Assembly: GCA_021203585.1 (NCBI GenBank) | Contig: JAJQAW010000116.1 | Coordinates: 1 to 5,953, forward strand | DNA: 5,953 bases | Direction: 5' to 3' | Source: Rikenellaceae bacterium | GTDB taxonomy: Bacteria; Bacteroidota; Bacteroidia; Bacteroidales; Rikenellaceae | In this document: one piece after another, positions 5,901 through 5,953 of the stretch | How positions within the stretch are numbered: the stretch's first letter is position 1 | Layout: each line of letters starts with the position of its first letter | The notes under the pieces: generated by a model | Database searches by the model: none | The model's input: only the letters and a program-made list of their open reading frames with translations | What the model was told of the DNA's origin: nothing | Program-made: the position numbers and the translations under genes

Positions 5901-5953
5901 AAGAAAAGTCCGACGGTCTGAAGATCCACGTTCGGATTGGGCTCGGGCAGCTT
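5901..5953. other. Downstream flank of the GH51 gene
   Basis: An imperfect hairpin pairs TCCGACG (5909-5915) with CGTTCGGA (5929-5936), with one bulged T, 8 bases past the stop. No T-run follows it within the window, so termination is not supported. No start of a further gene can be recognised before the window ends. Confidence 0.3.

Noticed and set aside
5909..5936. Hairpin after GH51 as an intrinsic terminator
   Set aside because: It is imperfect and is not followed by a run of T's within the window.
1..5953. CRISPR arrays, tRNA or rRNA genes, insertion sequences
   Set aside because: No regularly spaced direct repeats, no tRNA cloverleaf or rRNA segments, and no transposase or terminal repeats were seen on reading both strands.

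Overview
The window looks like a chromosomal segment from a Bacteroidales bacterium of medium GC content, perhaps Alistipes-like (Rikenellaceae); that genus guess is inference. The phylum call rests on three upstream TAnnTTTG boxes (the Bacteroidetes -7 promoter element), A-rich leaders with little or no Shine-Dalgarno sequence, and protein sequences of the Bacteroidetes style. All four confident genes are on the + strand.

Layout: positions 1-173 hold no complete gene, at most the last codons of an upstream gene. A transketolase gene follows (236-2239, 667 aa), with a -7 box at 174-181 and a strong intrinsic terminator at 2277-2313. A 346-base gap (2240-2585) follows. Beyond the terminator it contains several nested inverted repeats that could fold into an RNA of about 180 nt, and one unconvincing 35-codon ORF. 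Next is a two-gene unit. The first gene (2586-3722) encodes a fusion of a cytidylyltransferase-fold nucleotidyltransferase with a compact GHMP-type sugar kinase. The second (3706-4284) encodes a small phosphoglycosyl transferase of the PglC/WcaJ type and overlaps the first by 17 bases. A complete Bacteroidetes promoter at 4281-4311 then precedes a secreted GH51 alpha-L-arabinofuranosidase (4347-5900). The last 53 bases contain no recognisable gene.

How the genes may work together: the fusion protein has the two activities needed to turn a free sugar into an NDP-sugar (anomeric phosphorylation, then nucleotidyl transfer). The coupled phosphoglycosyl transferase could move the sugar-1-phosphate from that NDP-sugar to undecaprenyl phosphate, the first membrane step of a surface glycan. 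The flanking genes belong to pentose metabolism: GH51 releases L-arabinose from arabinan or arabinoxylan outside the cytoplasm, and transketolase handles pentose phosphates inside. The glycan-initiation pair therefore sits between two pentose genes, separated from one by a terminator and from the other by a new promoter.

The most interesting items are the kinase/nucleotidyltransferase fusion joined to a glycan-initiating transferase, and the structured gap in front of it. The sugar substrate and the identity of any RNA cannot be settled from the sequence alone.
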